Assembly (NCBI GenBank): GCA_902613065.1
Contig: CACMFU010000003.1
Location: 1-64,000, forward strand
Source of the DNA: an uncultured Pelagibacteraceae bacterium
GTDB taxonomy: Bacteria > Pseudomonadota > Alphaproteobacteria > Pelagibacterales > Pelagibacteraceae
Direction of reading: 5' to 3'
DNA length: 64,000 bases
Made by a program: the position numbers and the translations under genes
The notes under the pieces: model-generated
What the model saw: the letters and a program-made list of their open reading frames with translations, nothing else
Told to the model about the DNA's origin: nothing
Database searches by the model: none
In this document: piece by piece, positions 52,455-61,876 of the stretch
Layout: the number at the start of each line of letters is the position of its first letter
Position numbering within the stretch: position 1 is the first letter of the stretch

Positions 52455-53091
52455 TGAAACTAGATCTTAGCCTTTTTTGAGCTTTGGTTTTTATTTTTGA
52501 GTTATTATTTTCAAGACTAACTATTTGCTCAAAAAATTCTTTTGATTTTTGCATTTGATTTTTTGATAAATAATATTCTGCCATAATATAAAGGCTGTGT
52601 GGTTTCCATATACTATCTGCTTTAATTAAAGGATTAAAAATAGCTAACAATTGATTTTCATCTGAAAAATCTGAATTATATAGGCCTTTTTTAAAGATTG
52701 TTAGTTCTTTAAACTTTTTATCCAAACCAATATCATTAATTAAAATATCAAAATAATTGTTAATTTCATCTTTTGAATTTATCAAATCGTTATCTAGCAA
52801 AAAATAAAAGGCTAGAGGAGAATATGTTTTGTCTTTAGCATTAATCACCTCTTTAAGATCTGGGATCACATTATATTTATTATCTGCTTCATACCTTATT
52901 ACAGCTAAGTCGTATTTATCAGCTAATTTTTCTCTTTTGCTAGATTGATATTCTTCAAAAGAAAAGTAGCCGATTAAAGCCAAAATAATTATTACTAATA
53001 TCGAAATTAAAGAATTTTTATTATTTATGAAAAAGTTTTTAATTTTTTCATTACGTGTTTGGGTATTTATTATTTCAATATCTTCATCCAT
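52447..53091 (-). CDS. YfgM-like TPR membrane protein
   Basis: A 214-residue protein with a short cytosolic N-terminus, one membrane span (about residues 29-48, LISILVIIILALIGYFSF) and a periplasmic helical part with TPR-like repeats. The C-terminal YIMAEYYLSKNQMQKSKEFFEQIV is a typical TPR pair. Related YfgM proteins interact with the Sec translocon and chaperones. It shares one base with the aconitase gene and precedes bamB, a conserved pair. Confidence 0.75.
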   Translation of the reverse strand: MDEDIEIINTQTRNEKIKNFFINNKNSLISILVIIILALIGYFSFEEYQSSKREKLADKYDLAVIRYEADNKYNVIPDLKEVINAKDKTYSPLAFYFLLDNDLINSKDEINNYFDILINDIGLDKKFKELTIFKKGLYNSDFSDENQLLAIFNPLIKADSIWKPHSLYIMAEYYLSKNQMQKSKEFFEQIVSLENNNSKIKTKAQKRLRSSFSE

Positions 53092-55760
53092 TAAATCATG
53101 TTCCTAAGTACATATTGTAAAATTCCACCATTTTTGTAATACTCTAATTCGTTCTTGGTATCTATTCTACTTAACATTTTAATTCTCTTGATATCTCCAG
53201 AGACATATTTGATTTCAACATCAACTTCATCTCTAGGATCTATACCTTTTTCTAAGTCAATAATAGAAAATAGTTCTGAGCCATCTAATTTTAGATTAGT
53301 TCTATTTATTCCATCTTTAAACTGTAATGGTAGTATACCCATTCCTATAAGATTTGATCTATGAATTCTCTCAAAACTTTCTGCAAAAACAGCTTTTACA
53401 CCTAAAAGTTTAGTTCCTTTGGCAGCCCAATCTCTTGAAGAACCAGTTCCATACTCTTTACCACCAATTACAACTAAATCTGTTCCTCTTTTTTTATATT
53501 CAACAACCGCATCATAAACTGGCATTACTTTTTCCTCAGGGTACAACTTTGTAAAACCACCTTCAGTACCAGGAGCCATTTCATTTCTAATTCTTATATT
53601 AGCAAAAGTCCCTCTCATCATAACCTCATGATTGCCTCTTCTTGCTCCATAGGAATTATAGTCTTTAGGAAGAATTTGATGTTTCATAAAATATTCTCCA
53701 GTCGGACTATCTTTTTGAATTGATCCAGCGGGTGAAATATGATCAGTGGTAATACTATCACCTAATATTAATAGTGGTCTTGCATCCTTAATTTCTTTAA
53801 ATCCTTCTGGTTTATCAGGAAGGTTGTCAAAAAACGGGGGTTTTTTTACGTACGTTGAATTATCTTCCCAACTGTAAATATTGGTTTCCTCTGTTTTAAT
53901 TTTTTGCCATTGTTCTGGTCCTTGAGAAACATTTGAGTACCTTTTTATAAACATTTCTGCATTTAATGAATTTCTCAATGTTTCTTCTATTTCTTTGTTA
54001 GATGGCCATATATCTTTTAAAAAAACATCTTTACCATCTTTATCTTTACCTAATGGATCCTTATACAAATCAAATCTCATAGTTCCTGCTATTGCATAAG
54101 CAACGACTAATGGCGGAGACGCTAAATAATTTGCTTTTATTAAAGGTGAAATTCTTCCTTCAAAGTTTCTGTTTCCAGATAAAACTGAAACAGCATAAAT
54201 ATTATTATTTTTTATGGAATCTGAGATATTATCGGCTAATGGACCTGAATTACCAATACAAGTGGTACATCCATAACCAACTAAATTAAAACCTAACTTA
54301 TCTAAATAAATATTTAGCCCAGCTTTTTCTAGATAATCTGTAACTACTTGTGATCCAGGTGCCAAAGATGTTTTTACCCAGGGCTTAGTCATTAAACCTT
54401 TTTCAATTGCATTTTTTGCTAGTAAACCTGCTCCAATTAGTACACTTGGATTGGAAGTATTAGTACAAGAAGTGATTGCAGCAATTAACACATCTCCATC
54501 GGTTATTTTAAAATCTTCTTTTTCAACATCATAAATATTTGGCTCTTCTTTTTTTGTAATTTCTGAAAATACTTTTTTAAAATTTGATGATGCGTTACTA
54601 AGTTGAACTTTATCCTGTGGACGTTTTGGTCCAGAAATAGTTGGTACTATAGTTGACATGTCTAAAGATAGTGTGTCTGTAAATTCAACATCTAAACTTG
54701 CCCAAAGTCCTTGTTCTTGAGCATACTTTTTTACAATTTCAATATTTTGATCGTCTCTTCCTGAGAATTTTAAATATTTTAAAGTTTCATCATCAATTGG
54801 GAAAAAGCCACAAGTTGCGCCATACTCAGGTGCCATATTTGCTATAGTAGCTCTATCTGCTAAAGTCAGATTTTTTAGTCCCTCACCATAGAATTCGACA
54901 AACTTTCCTACAACTCCTTTGTCTCTCAACATTTTAACTACAGTTAAAACAAGATCAGTTGCCGTTGTACCTTCTGGCATTTTTGATTTCATTTCAAACC
55001 CAATAACTTCAGGTATTAACATCGAAATAGGTTGACCTAACATTCCAGCTTCAGCTTCAATTCCACCTACTCCCCAGCCCAAAACCGACAGACCGTTTAC
55101 CATAGTTGTATGACTATCTGTTCCAACTAAAGTATCTGGAAATATATATTCTTCATCTTTATATTTTTCATTCCAAACAACTTTTGAAAGGTATTCCAGA
55201 TTGACTTGATGACATATCCCAGTTCCTGGAGGAACTATTCTAAAATTATTGAATGCTTGTTGACCCCATTTAAGGAAAGAATATCTTTCTGCATTACGAT
55301 TAAATTCAATATCAACATTTTCTTTTAAAGAATTTTTATTTGCAAATTTATCTACTTGTACAGAGTGATCAATTACCAAATCAACTGACGATAATGGATT
55401 GATAGTGCTTGGATCTTTATTTTTTTCTTTTACAGCCTCTCTCATTGCTGCTAAATCTGCAACTGCAGGAATTCCAGTGTAGTCTTGAAGCAAAACCCTC
55501 GCAGGCCTATATGCAATTTCTGTATTAGAACTTTTAGATTTTAACCAATCTTTAATAGCTTCAATTTGATTTTTATTAACCGTTATATCGTCCTCAAATC
55601 TTAACAAATTCTCAAGTAAGACCTTTAATGATTTTGGAAGCTTTGATATGCCTGCTAAACCATTTTTCTCAGCCTCTTTCAGTGAATAAAAATTATAACT
55701 TTTGCCGTTAACTGTTATTTTAGTTAACGAATTGAAAGAATTTTTGTCTCCTGGTTTCAT
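53091..55760 (-). CDS. acnA: Aconitate hydratase
   Basis: An 890-residue aconitase of the AcnA/IRP1 type. The Fe-S cluster Cys are in IAAITSCTNTSNPSV and GYGCTTCIGNSGPL. Other blocks are DLVIDHSVQVDKFAN, GTDSHTTMVNGLSVLGWGVGGIEAE, GDSITTDHISPAGSI and EYGTGSSRDWAAKG. It isomerises citrate to isocitrate in the TCA cycle. The frame extends to an upstream ATG at 55823, but I choose the ATG at 55760 (MKPGDKNSF), which gives the family length (891 in E. coli) and avoids overlapping the RhtB gene. Confidence 0.95.
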   Translation of the reverse strand: MKPGDKNSFNSLTKITVNGKSYNFYSLKEAEKNGLAGISKLPKSLKVLLENLLRFEDDITVNKNQIEAIKDWLKSKSSNTEIAYRPARVLLQDYTGIPAVADLAAMREAVKEKNKDPSTINPLSSVDLVIDHSVQVDKFANKNSLKENVDIEFNRNAERYSFLKWGQQAFNNFRIVPPGTGICHQVNLEYLSKVVWNEKYKDEEYIFPDTLVGTDSHTTMVNGLSVLGWGVGGIEAEAGMLGQPISMLIPEVIGFEMKSKMPEGTTATDLVLTVVKMLRDKGVVGKFVEFYGEGLKNLTLADRATIANMAPEYGATCGFFPIDDETLKYLKFSGRDDQNIEIVKKYAQEQGLWASLDVEFTDTLSLDMSTIVPTISGPKRPQDKVQLSNASSNFKKVFSEITKKEEPNIYDVEKEDFKITDGDVLIAAITSCTNTSNPSVLIGAGLLAKNAIEKGLMTKPWVKTSLAPGSQVVTDYLEKAGLNIYLDKLGFNLVGYGCTTCIGNSGPLADNISDSIKNNNIYAVSVLSGNRNFEGRISPLIKANYLASPPLVVAYAIAGTMRFDLYKDPLGKDKDGKDVFLKDIWPSNKEIEETLRNSLNAEMFIKRYSNVSQGPEQWQKIKTEETNIYSWEDNSTYVKKPPFFDNLPDKPEGFKEIKDARPLLILGDSITTDHISPAGSIQKDSPTGEYFMKHQILPKDYNSYGARRGNHEVMMRGTFANIRIRNEMAPGTEGGFTKLYPEEKVMPVYDAVVEYKKRGTDLVVIGGKEYGTGSSRDWAAKGTKLLGVKAVFAESFERIHRSNLIGMGILPLQFKDGINRTNLKLDGSELFSIIDLEKGIDPRDEVDVEIKYVSGDIKRIKMLSRIDTKNELEYYKNGGILQYVLRNMI

Positions 55761-55762
55761 AT

Positions 55763-56353
55763 TTAATAATAAAATGTAGCTATGCAGCTTAATAAAAGCG
55801 CTGACATAACATAATTGAACCATTTAATAAATTTCTCATTTGTCGCGAATTTTCTCATAAATTTACCAATTAAGGTCCAAAATAAGATACTAAATATAGC
55901 AAAGAAAAAGGCAGAAGTTAGTAGCCAGAAAGAATAAGTAAAAAAGTTATCTCCAGATTCGATATAAGTTGATACTGCAATAATAGCAACGATTACTCCT
56001 TTAGGATTTAAGAATTGAAAAAGAAATGTTTCTATAAATTTAACAGGTTCTAGTTTTTCTTTTTGATTTGATGATTTAGAAAATGAAATTCTGTAAGCCA
56101 AATAAACTAAAAATGCAGACCCTGTAAAAACTAAAATCTTTTGAATAATTGGATATAATTTAAAAACATTAATTAGTCCAAAATTGACTAAAGATAGCAT
56201 TGAAGTAAAACCAAATATAACACCTAACATTAGAGGTACCGTTTTTTTTACTCCATGATTAAAACCTGAATGAGATGCCACAATATTATTTGGGCCAGGT
56301 GAGCAGCTGGTAACAAAAAAAAATAAACTTAATGATAGTAGTTCTGGATGCAT
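55763..56353 (-). CDS. LysE/RhtB-family amino-acid exporter
   Basis: A 196-residue membrane protein with about six spans. The family signature near the N-terminus is TSCSPGPNNIVASHSGFNHGVKK, and FLFQFLNPKGVIVAI is the second conserved block. It probably exports an amino acid or derivative such as homoserine, threonine or a toxic analogue. It abuts the CsaA-like gene, and aconitase follows after two bases. Confidence 0.9.
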   Translation of the reverse strand: MHPELLSLSLFFFVTSCSPGPNNIVASHSGFNHGVKKTVPLMLGVIFGFTSMLSLVNFGLINVFKLYPIIQKILVFTGSAFLVYLAYRISFSKSSNQKEKLEPVKFIETFLFQFLNPKGVIVAIIAVSTYIESGDNFFTYSFWLLTSAFFFAIFSILFWTLIGKFMRKFATNEKFIKWFNYVMSALLLSCIATFYY

Positions 56354-56695
56354 TTAAGCAATTGGTAATCCATTCTCTGCTTCTTGAGATGGATGAACTA
56401 AAGTTACTCTACCTTCTGCATCTATAGATCCGAGAATTAATACTTGTGAAACAATACCAGCAATATTTTTTTCTGCAAAATTACAAACACCAATTACTTG
56501 TTTTCCTTTAAGATTCTCTTCATTATAATAATGAGTAATTTGAGCTGAAGATTGTTTTATCCCTATCTTTTCTCCAAAATCAACTTCTACAACTAATGAA
56601 GGTTTTCTTGCTTTTTCATTTTTTCTTACAGAAATAATTGTTCCCAATCTAATATCGACTTTATCAAAGTCTTCATACGTAATTTGTTCTTTCAT
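56354..56695 (-). CDS. CsaA-like tRNA-binding domain protein
   Basis: A 113-residue protein consisting of a single EMAPII-type OB fold. Conserved blocks are DFDKVDIRLGTIISV, QSSAQITHYYNEENLKGKQVIGVCNFAEKNIAG and VLILGSIDAEGRVTLVHPS. CsaA of Bacillus is a small export chaperone with tRNA-binding ability. Acts in the cytosol. Divergent from the M20 deacetylase gene with a 25-base gap. Confidence 0.88.
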   Translation of the reverse strand: MKEQITYEDFDKVDIRLGTIISVRKNEKARKPSLVVEVDFGEKIGIKQSSAQITHYYNEENLKGKQVIGVCNFAEKNIAGIVSQVLILGSIDAEGRVTLVHPSQEAENGLPIA

Positions 56696-56720
56696 AAATT
56701 TAATATATAATGATTTGTAA

Positions 56721-57908
56721 ATGAGTACAGAAAATAATCCTGATAAAATTTATAAAGATTCAATAAGAATATTGACAGATTTGATTGCTTTCAAAACTAT
56801 TTCTGGAAACGATAATAATAGTCTCATTAATTATTGTGATGATATTTTAAAAAATTTAGGAGCAACTTCATTTAGAATTTTTGATGGTGATAAAAAAAGA
56901 GTTAATCTTTTTGCTTCTTTAAAATCTAAAAACGGAAATGGTAAAAAACCTATTATTCTTTCAGGTCATACAGATGTAGTCCCTGTTTCAAAAGGCTGGT
57001 CTACTGATCCATTTATTGCAACTATAAAAAATGAGAAATTATTTGGGAGAGGTTCTTGTGATATGAAAGGTTTTATTGCATGTGCTCTAGCATATGCTCC
57101 TGTATTTAAAGAAAATAATTTAGATAGAGACATTCACTTTTCATTTACATTCGATGAAGAAACCGCATGCATCGGCGCACCATTATTAATAAAAGAATTA
57201 AAAAAAAGAGATATTAAAGATGGAATTTGTATTATTGGTGAACCAACCAATATGAAAATCATTGATGCTCATAAAGGTATGAATGAATATACAGTTCACT
57301 TTGGAGGTTTAGCAGGTCATAGTTCTAAACCAGGCCAAGGTGTTAATGCAGTTGAATATGCATCGAGGTATGTAAACAAATTACTAGAAATTAGATCAAA
57401 ACTAAAAGATAGAGCTCCTAAAGATTGTATATTTAATCCACCATATTCTACATTATCAGTTGGTGGAGTTTCGGGTGGTATAGCTCATAATGTTATTGCT
57501 GATAAATGTAAAGTTGAATGGGAAACTAGACCTGTGGTCAGAGAAGATGGAGATTTTGTAAATCAAATAATAGACGATTATGTTGATAAAGAATTATTGC
57601 CAGAAATGAAAAAAGTTTTTTCAGATGCTTATATTAAAAAAGAAATTATAGGCGAAGTAGTTGGATTTAATAGATTGAACGATTCCGAGGCTTGTGAATT
57701 TGTTTCTAGTATAACTGGTGACAATTCAAGAGAAGCTGTTTCGTTTGGAACAGAAGCTGGACTCTTTCAAGAAGTTGGTATTAGCACTGTAGTTTGTGGA
57801 CCAGGTTCGATTGAACAGGCTCATAAAATTGATGAATATATAGAACTTAGTGAATTAAAGAAATGTCTAGACTTCTTAAAAGGTGTAAAAGATAAATCTA
57901 TAAATTAA
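56721..57908 (+). CDS. argE: M20-family acetylornithine deacetylase-like hydrolase
   Basis: A 395-residue zinc hydrolase. Metal ligands and catalytic residues fit SGHTDVVPVSKGW, GRGSCDMKGFIAC, TFDEETACIGA and GTEAGLF. The dimerisation domain starts near HKGMNEYTVHFGGLAGHSSKP. Length and motifs match ArgE/DapE-like deacetylases; acetylornithine deacetylase is the best guess, but other N-acyl amino acids are possible. The stop overlaps the convergent aldehyde dehydrogenase by four bases. Confidence 0.82.
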   Translation: MSTENNPDKIYKDSIRILTDLIAFKTISGNDNNSLINYCDDILKNLGATSFRIFDGDKKRVNLFASLKSKNGNGKKPIILSGHTDVVPVSKGWSTDPFIATIKNEKLFGRGSCDMKGFIACALAYAPVFKENNLDRDIHFSFTFDEETACIGAPLLIKELKKRDIKDGICIIGEPTNMKIIDAHKGMNEYTVHFGGLAGHSSKPGQGVNAVEYASRYVNKLLEIRSKLKDRAPKDCIFNPPYSTLSVGGVSGGIAHNVIADKCKVEWETRPVVREDGDFVNQIIDDYVDKELLPEMKKVFSDAYIKKEIIGEVVGFNRLNDSEACEFVSSITGDNSREAVSFGTEAGLFQEVGISTVVCGPGSIEQAHKIDEYIELSELKKCLDFLKGVKDKSIN

Positions 57909-59338
57909 TTCCAACCACCTACAGATTTAACTTCTAGAAATTCAAGCAATCCTTCTTTACCTGCTTCCCTTCCAATTCCAGAATGTTTAAAACCTCCAAA
58001 AGGTGCATCAACTGCAATACCAGCACCATTTACATCAACCATTCCAGATCTAAGTTTTCTGGCAACTCTTTGTACTTTTTCCTTATCTTGAGTTTGAATA
58101 TAGTTTGTTAATCCATAATCAGTATCATTTGCGATTTTAATTGCCTCTTCTTCAGTTTCAAATGGAATAACAGATAAAACAGGACCAAATATTTCTGTTC
58201 TTGCAATTTCCATTTCATTTTTTACATCTGCAAAAACTGTCGGTTTTACATAATAACCATCATTTAATCCGTTTGGTTTTCCAATTCCACCTGCAACTAA
58301 TTTTGCTCCCTCATCTATTCCTTTTTGAATTAAGCCTTGAATTTTATTGAATTGAGTTTCAGAAATTACAGGACCAATATGCTCTCCATTTTTATTTGGA
58401 TCATCTACTTTAAATTCATTTGCGTATTTTTTCAGTCTTTCTATCGCTTCATTATATATTGATTTTTCAACAAGCATTCTTGTAGGAGCATTACATGATT
58501 GTCCTGAATTTCTAAAACATCTAAATGCACCTCTTTCAATTGCTTCAGCATCAGCATCTTCAAATATAATATTTGCACCTTTTCCTCCTAGTTCCAAACT
58601 TACTCTTTTGAAGTCCTTTGCAGCATTTTGAGAAATTAAAGCCCCTGCTCTTGTAGAGCCAGTGAATGAAATCATATTAACATCGGGGTGACTTGTTAAT
58701 GCATCTCCAGTTATTGCCCCATCTCCATTTACTAAATTAAAAACACCTTTTGGAAATTTTGCTTCATCTATTAACTCAGCTATAATCATTGCCGATAAGG
58801 GTGCTAGTTCTGAAGGTTTTAAAATCATAGTACAACCAGAGGCCAATGCAGGAATGACTTTTAAAGTAACTTGATTTATTGGCCAGTTCCACGGTGTTAT
58901 CAATGCACACACACCTTTAGGCTCGTATATTATTCTTTGATTTTTTGCATGATCTCCCAAAGGTTTTTCGAATTCAAATTCTTTTAGATAACGAATAAAT
59001 GATTTTGTATGACTTGCGCCAGTTCCTGTTTGTAGTTTTGAAGCAAAGTCCTTTGGTGCTCCCATCTCTTGAATAATTGCATCTGTAATATCATTCCATC
59101 TTTTTTTATATAATGAATAAAATACTTCTAATAATGACAATCTTTCTTCTTTAGAGGTAAATCCCCAAGTTTTAAATGCTTCTTTAGCTGCTAAAACTGC
59201 ATCATTAATGTCTTCCTTGCTGCCTAAAGAAATTACTGCACAATTTTTTTCTGTTGCTGGATTTATGACCTCAATATCTTTTGGGTTTTTTGGAGGAACC
59301 CATGAACCATTAATATAAAAATTTCTCTTTTCAATCAT
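57905..59338 (-). CDS. Aldehyde dehydrogenase
   Basis: A 477-residue NAD(P)-dependent aldehyde dehydrogenase. The catalytic Cys is in FRNSGQSCNAPTRMLVE, the general base Glu in VSLELGGKGANIIFED; TPWNWPINQVTLKVIPALASG and FTGSTRAGA are the NAD-binding parts. Substrate unknown. It lies 20 bases downstream of the agmatinase-like gene on the same strand, so an amino-aldehyde derived from guanidino-compound or polyamine breakdown is a reasonable guess. Confidence 0.9.
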   Translation of the reverse strand: MIEKRNFYINGSWVPPKNPKDIEVINPATEKNCAVISLGSKEDINDAVLAAKEAFKTWGFTSKEERLSLLEVFYSLYKKRWNDITDAIIQEMGAPKDFASKLQTGTGASHTKSFIRYLKEFEFEKPLGDHAKNQRIIYEPKGVCALITPWNWPINQVTLKVIPALASGCTMILKPSELAPLSAMIIAELIDEAKFPKGVFNLVNGDGAITGDALTSHPDVNMISFTGSTRAGALISQNAAKDFKRVSLELGGKGANIIFEDADAEAIERGAFRCFRNSGQSCNAPTRMLVEKSIYNEAIERLKKYANEFKVDDPNKNGEHIGPVISETQFNKIQGLIQKGIDEGAKLVAGGIGKPNGLNDGYYVKPTVFADVKNEMEIARTEIFGPVLSVIPFETEEEAIKIANDTDYGLTNYIQTQDKEKVQRVARKLRSGMVDVNGAGIAVDAPFGGFKHSGIGREAGKEGLLEFLEVKSVGGWN

Positions 59339-59358
59339 GCGCGCAAACTATCCTTTCT

Positions 59359-60312
59359 TCATGATTTTGCAAATAAATTTGTTAATTCATAAACAATTGT
59401 TGCTGCAGCAAGAGAGGTGACTTCTGCATGGTCATAAGCAGGCGCAACTTCTACTACATCTGCAGAAATCAAATTTAAACCTGATAAACCCCTAAGGACA
59501 TTTACCATTTCTCTTGTGGTCATTCCTGCAATTTCAGGTGTTCCTGTTCCTGGCGCAAATGCTGGATCTAATACATCAATATCAATGGACAGATATAATG
59601 CATTATCACCTACTCTATTTTTTATTCTTTCAACAATTTTATCAATTCCTTCTGTTTGAAATTCATCACAATGAATAATTTTAAATCCAAAGCTTTCATC
59701 ATTTTTTATATCATCTCTGCTATAAAGTGGACCTCTTATACCTACATGCATAGAGGCGTCATCTAAAAATAAATTTTCCTCACGGGCTCTTCTAAATGGA
59801 GTGCCGTGGGTATATGGTGCTCCAAAGTAGGTATCCCAGGTATCTAAATGGGCATCAAAATGAACAAGTGATACAGGTCCATTATTCTTTTTATTGGCTG
59901 CCCTAAGTAAAGGCACAGCAATTGTGTGATCTCCCCCAAGGCTTATTATTCCTCCAACTTTATTTAATAAATCGGTTGCCCCTACTTCAATTTGTTTGAT
60001 GGCTTCATCAATGTTAAATGGATTACAAGTGATATCACCTGCATCTGCAACTTGTTGTACTTTGAATGGTTCTACGTCATAATTTGGATGATAATTAGTC
60101 CTTAAATGTCTAGATGCTTGTCTAATACTTTGTGGGCCAAATCTTGCACCTGGTCTATAACTAGTTCCTGAATCAAATGGAACTCCAACAATTGCAACAT
60201 CACAACTTTCTACATCTCTTAGCTCAGGTAATCTTGCAAATGTAGAAGGGCCCGCATATCTTGGGACTTCTGTGCCACTAACAGGCTGAATAGGTTTTTT
60301 AGACTTTATCAT
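59359..60312 (-). CDS. speB: Agmatinase-type ureohydrolase
   Basis: A 317-residue binuclear manganese ureohydrolase. Metal ligands are in SLGGDHTIAVPLL, LVHFDAHLDTWD and YLSIDIDVLDPAFAPGTGTPE. It hydrolyses a guanidino group to urea; agmatine is the common substrate, with guanidinobutyrate as an alternative. Its start overlaps the stop of a 44-residue membrane peptide (ATGA). Followed by the aldehyde dehydrogenase. Confidence 0.85.
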   Translation of the reverse strand: MIKSKKPIQPVSGTEVPRYAGPSTFARLPELRDVESCDVAIVGVPFDSGTSYRPGARFGPQSIRQASRHLRTNYHPNYDVEPFKVQQVADAGDITCNPFNIDEAIKQIEVGATDLLNKVGGIISLGGDHTIAVPLLRAANKKNNGPVSLVHFDAHLDTWDTYFGAPYTHGTPFRRAREENLFLDDASMHVGIRGPLYSRDDIKNDESFGFKIIHCDEFQTEGIDKIVERIKNRVGDNALYLSIDIDVLDPAFAPGTGTPEIAGMTTREMVNVLRGLSGLNLISADVVEVAPAYDHAEVTSLAAATIVYELTNLFAKS

Positions 60313-60443
60313 TTTAGTAATAAGAATATTATTAGAATGATCCAGAAAAAGGGATAATAGAAATATATGTATTTTTTTGCAAACATCTTAGGCACTGACT
60401 CATGATCTCTATTAATATTTTTTTTTCTTTTTCTTTTTTTCAT
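60309..60443 (-). CDS. 44-residue basic single-span membrane peptide
   Basis: A small open frame starting MKKRKRKKNINRDHESVPKM, then a hydrophobic aromatic-rich span (IYFYYPFFWIILIIFLLL) ending in Lys. The stop TGA overlaps the speB start as ATGA, the usual sign of translational coupling. Unknown function; it may be a membrane-located regulator or an anchor. The strongly basic N-terminus predicts a cytosolic N-end. Its start is 53 bases from the divergent metallopeptidase gene. Confidence 0.55.
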   Translation of the reverse strand: MKKRKRKKNINRDHESVPKMFAKKYIYFYYPFFWIILIIFLLLK

Positions 60444-60496
60444 TAAATAAATCCTATCACATTCATATTATATCTAATATCATCAAAATTATTAAA

Positions 60497-61228
60497 ATGA
60501 GATACATTATATTAATATTTCTATTATTTTTTAATTTTTCTTATGTAAATGCAGATGCAATATATAATTTGATTAAAATTCCTAATTTAGAAGTTCATAG
60601 GGTTGATAATTTAAATGGTATCAAATATTTGGTATCGAAAAGAGGTTTTGTAATAGGTGATACAAATAATATTAAATGTAACGGTATAAATAATAGTGAT
60701 TTGGATCGTGAATTTAATACAATTCAAAATAATCTAAGGGATTATAACTCAAATTTTTTAAGGAAAATAAATTTGAAATTTGTAGTTCTATGCAAAAACT
60801 TACAAATTTCAGGCATTAATACAGGAGGTATACCAGATAATAAATTCAGAACTTTAATCTTAGACTTAACATTTAACCAAAACCATTTCGAAAGAATGAT
60901 CCATCATGAAATATTTCATATGATTGACAACAGTTTTCCAGAGCTTTTTAAAAAAAATAAATGGAGTGAACTTAATAATAAAGATTTTTCCTACGCATCA
61001 TGTTCTACATGTACTGATTTATTAGGTTTAGATTTAGAAATTACGAAAGGCTTTTTAACAGAATATTCAATGAGCACAGCTGAAGAAGATATGGCTGAAA
61101 TTTATTCATTATTAAAAACAAACTTTAAAGAAATAGATTTATTAATTAAAAAAGATAATATTTTAACTAAGAAGAAAAATTTCTTAATTAATGGTCTTAA
61201 AGAAATAGATGAAAAGTTTATTTTTTGA
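60497..61228 (+). CDS. Secreted putative zinc metallopeptidase
   Basis: A 243-residue protein with a signal peptide (MRYIILIFLLFFNFSYVNA). It contains the zincin motif HHEIFHMID (residues 136-144, HExxH) and a downstream EYSMSTAEEDMAEIYS, whose Glu residues fit the third ligand and the E-x-x-A-E pattern seen in some zincin families. Cys pairs (CSTCTD) may form a disulfide. Substrate unknown. The cyclophilin gene begins on the next base. Confidence 0.75.
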   Translation: MRYIILIFLLFFNFSYVNADAIYNLIKIPNLEVHRVDNLNGIKYLVSKRGFVIGDTNNIKCNGINNSDLDREFNTIQNNLRDYNSNFLRKINLKFVVLCKNLQISGINTGGIPDNKFRTLILDLTFNQNHFERMIHHEIFHMIDNSFPELFKKNKWSELNNKDFSYASCSTCTDLLGLDLEITKGFLTEYSMSTAEEDMAEIYSLLKTNFKEIDLLIKKDNILTKKKNFLINGLKEIDEKFIF

Positions 61229-61876
61229 ATGATAAAAAAAATTAAACCATCGCTATCTGAAAAAATATTATTTATTTTTCTTATTCTGCTTATTATTTTA
61301 ACTTTAGGTTCATTTTATATATTAAGTAATAAATGTCTTTTTGTAAAAAAAATCGATTTAAATAACATTGATTTTAAAGATAAGCAGAATATTGCAATTA
61401 TGGAGGTTGAATGCGGTAAAGTTCTAATAGAATTAGATCCTAAAATTGCACCTAAAGCTGTAAATCGATTTAAGAAGTTAATAAATAGAGGTTCCTATAA
61501 TGGTTCAACTTTTTATCGAGTAATAGAAAATACTTTAATACAAGCTGGAGATATTGAATATGGAAATGTATCTAATCTAAATTATTCTAAAGTAGGAACT
61601 GGTAAATCTGGTTTAGGAACAATTAAATCTGAGCTTAGTAGTAATTTTTTATTTAATGCTGGCTCTGTGGCTTTTGCAAGGAAAGATCAATTCGACACAG
61701 AAGATAGTGAATTTTTTATTACTTTAATAGATATACCAATATATCAAGGTGAATATACTCCAATTGGAAGAGTAATTGCAGGGATGGACTCTTTAAAAAA
61801 AATTAAAGCGGGAAATAAATCAACCTATGTATTAAAGCCTGATTATATTAAAAATCTAAAGTTATTAGTTAACTAG
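61229..61876 (+). CDS. Membrane-anchored cyclophilin-type peptidyl-prolyl isomerase
   Basis: A 215-residue protein. An N-terminal span (about residues 13-33, ILFIFLILLIILTLGSFYIL) anchors a cyclophilin domain facing the periplasm. Domain motifs: VECGKVLIELDPKIAPKAVNRFKKLINRGSYNGSTFYRVI, ELSSNFLFNAGSVAFARKDQ and EFFITLIDIP. It probably helps folding of envelope proteins. It abuts the metallopeptidase gene and overlaps the fadN-type gene by 12 bases convergently. Confidence 0.85.
   Translation: MIKKIKPSLSEKILFIFLILLIILTLGSFYILSNKCLFVKKIDLNNIDFKDKQNIAIMEVECGKVLIELDPKIAPKAVNRFKKLINRGSYNGSTFYRVIENTLIQAGDIEYGNVSNLNYSKVGTGKSGLGTIKSELSSNFLFNAGSVAFARKDQFDTEDSEFFITLIDIPIYQGEYTPIGRVIAGMDSLKKIKAGNKSTYVLKPDYIKNLKLLVN

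Noticed and set aside
53091-55823. Longer aconitase start at 55823
   Set aside because: The extra 21 residues overlap the RhtB gene and exceed the family length; the ATG at 55760 fits better.
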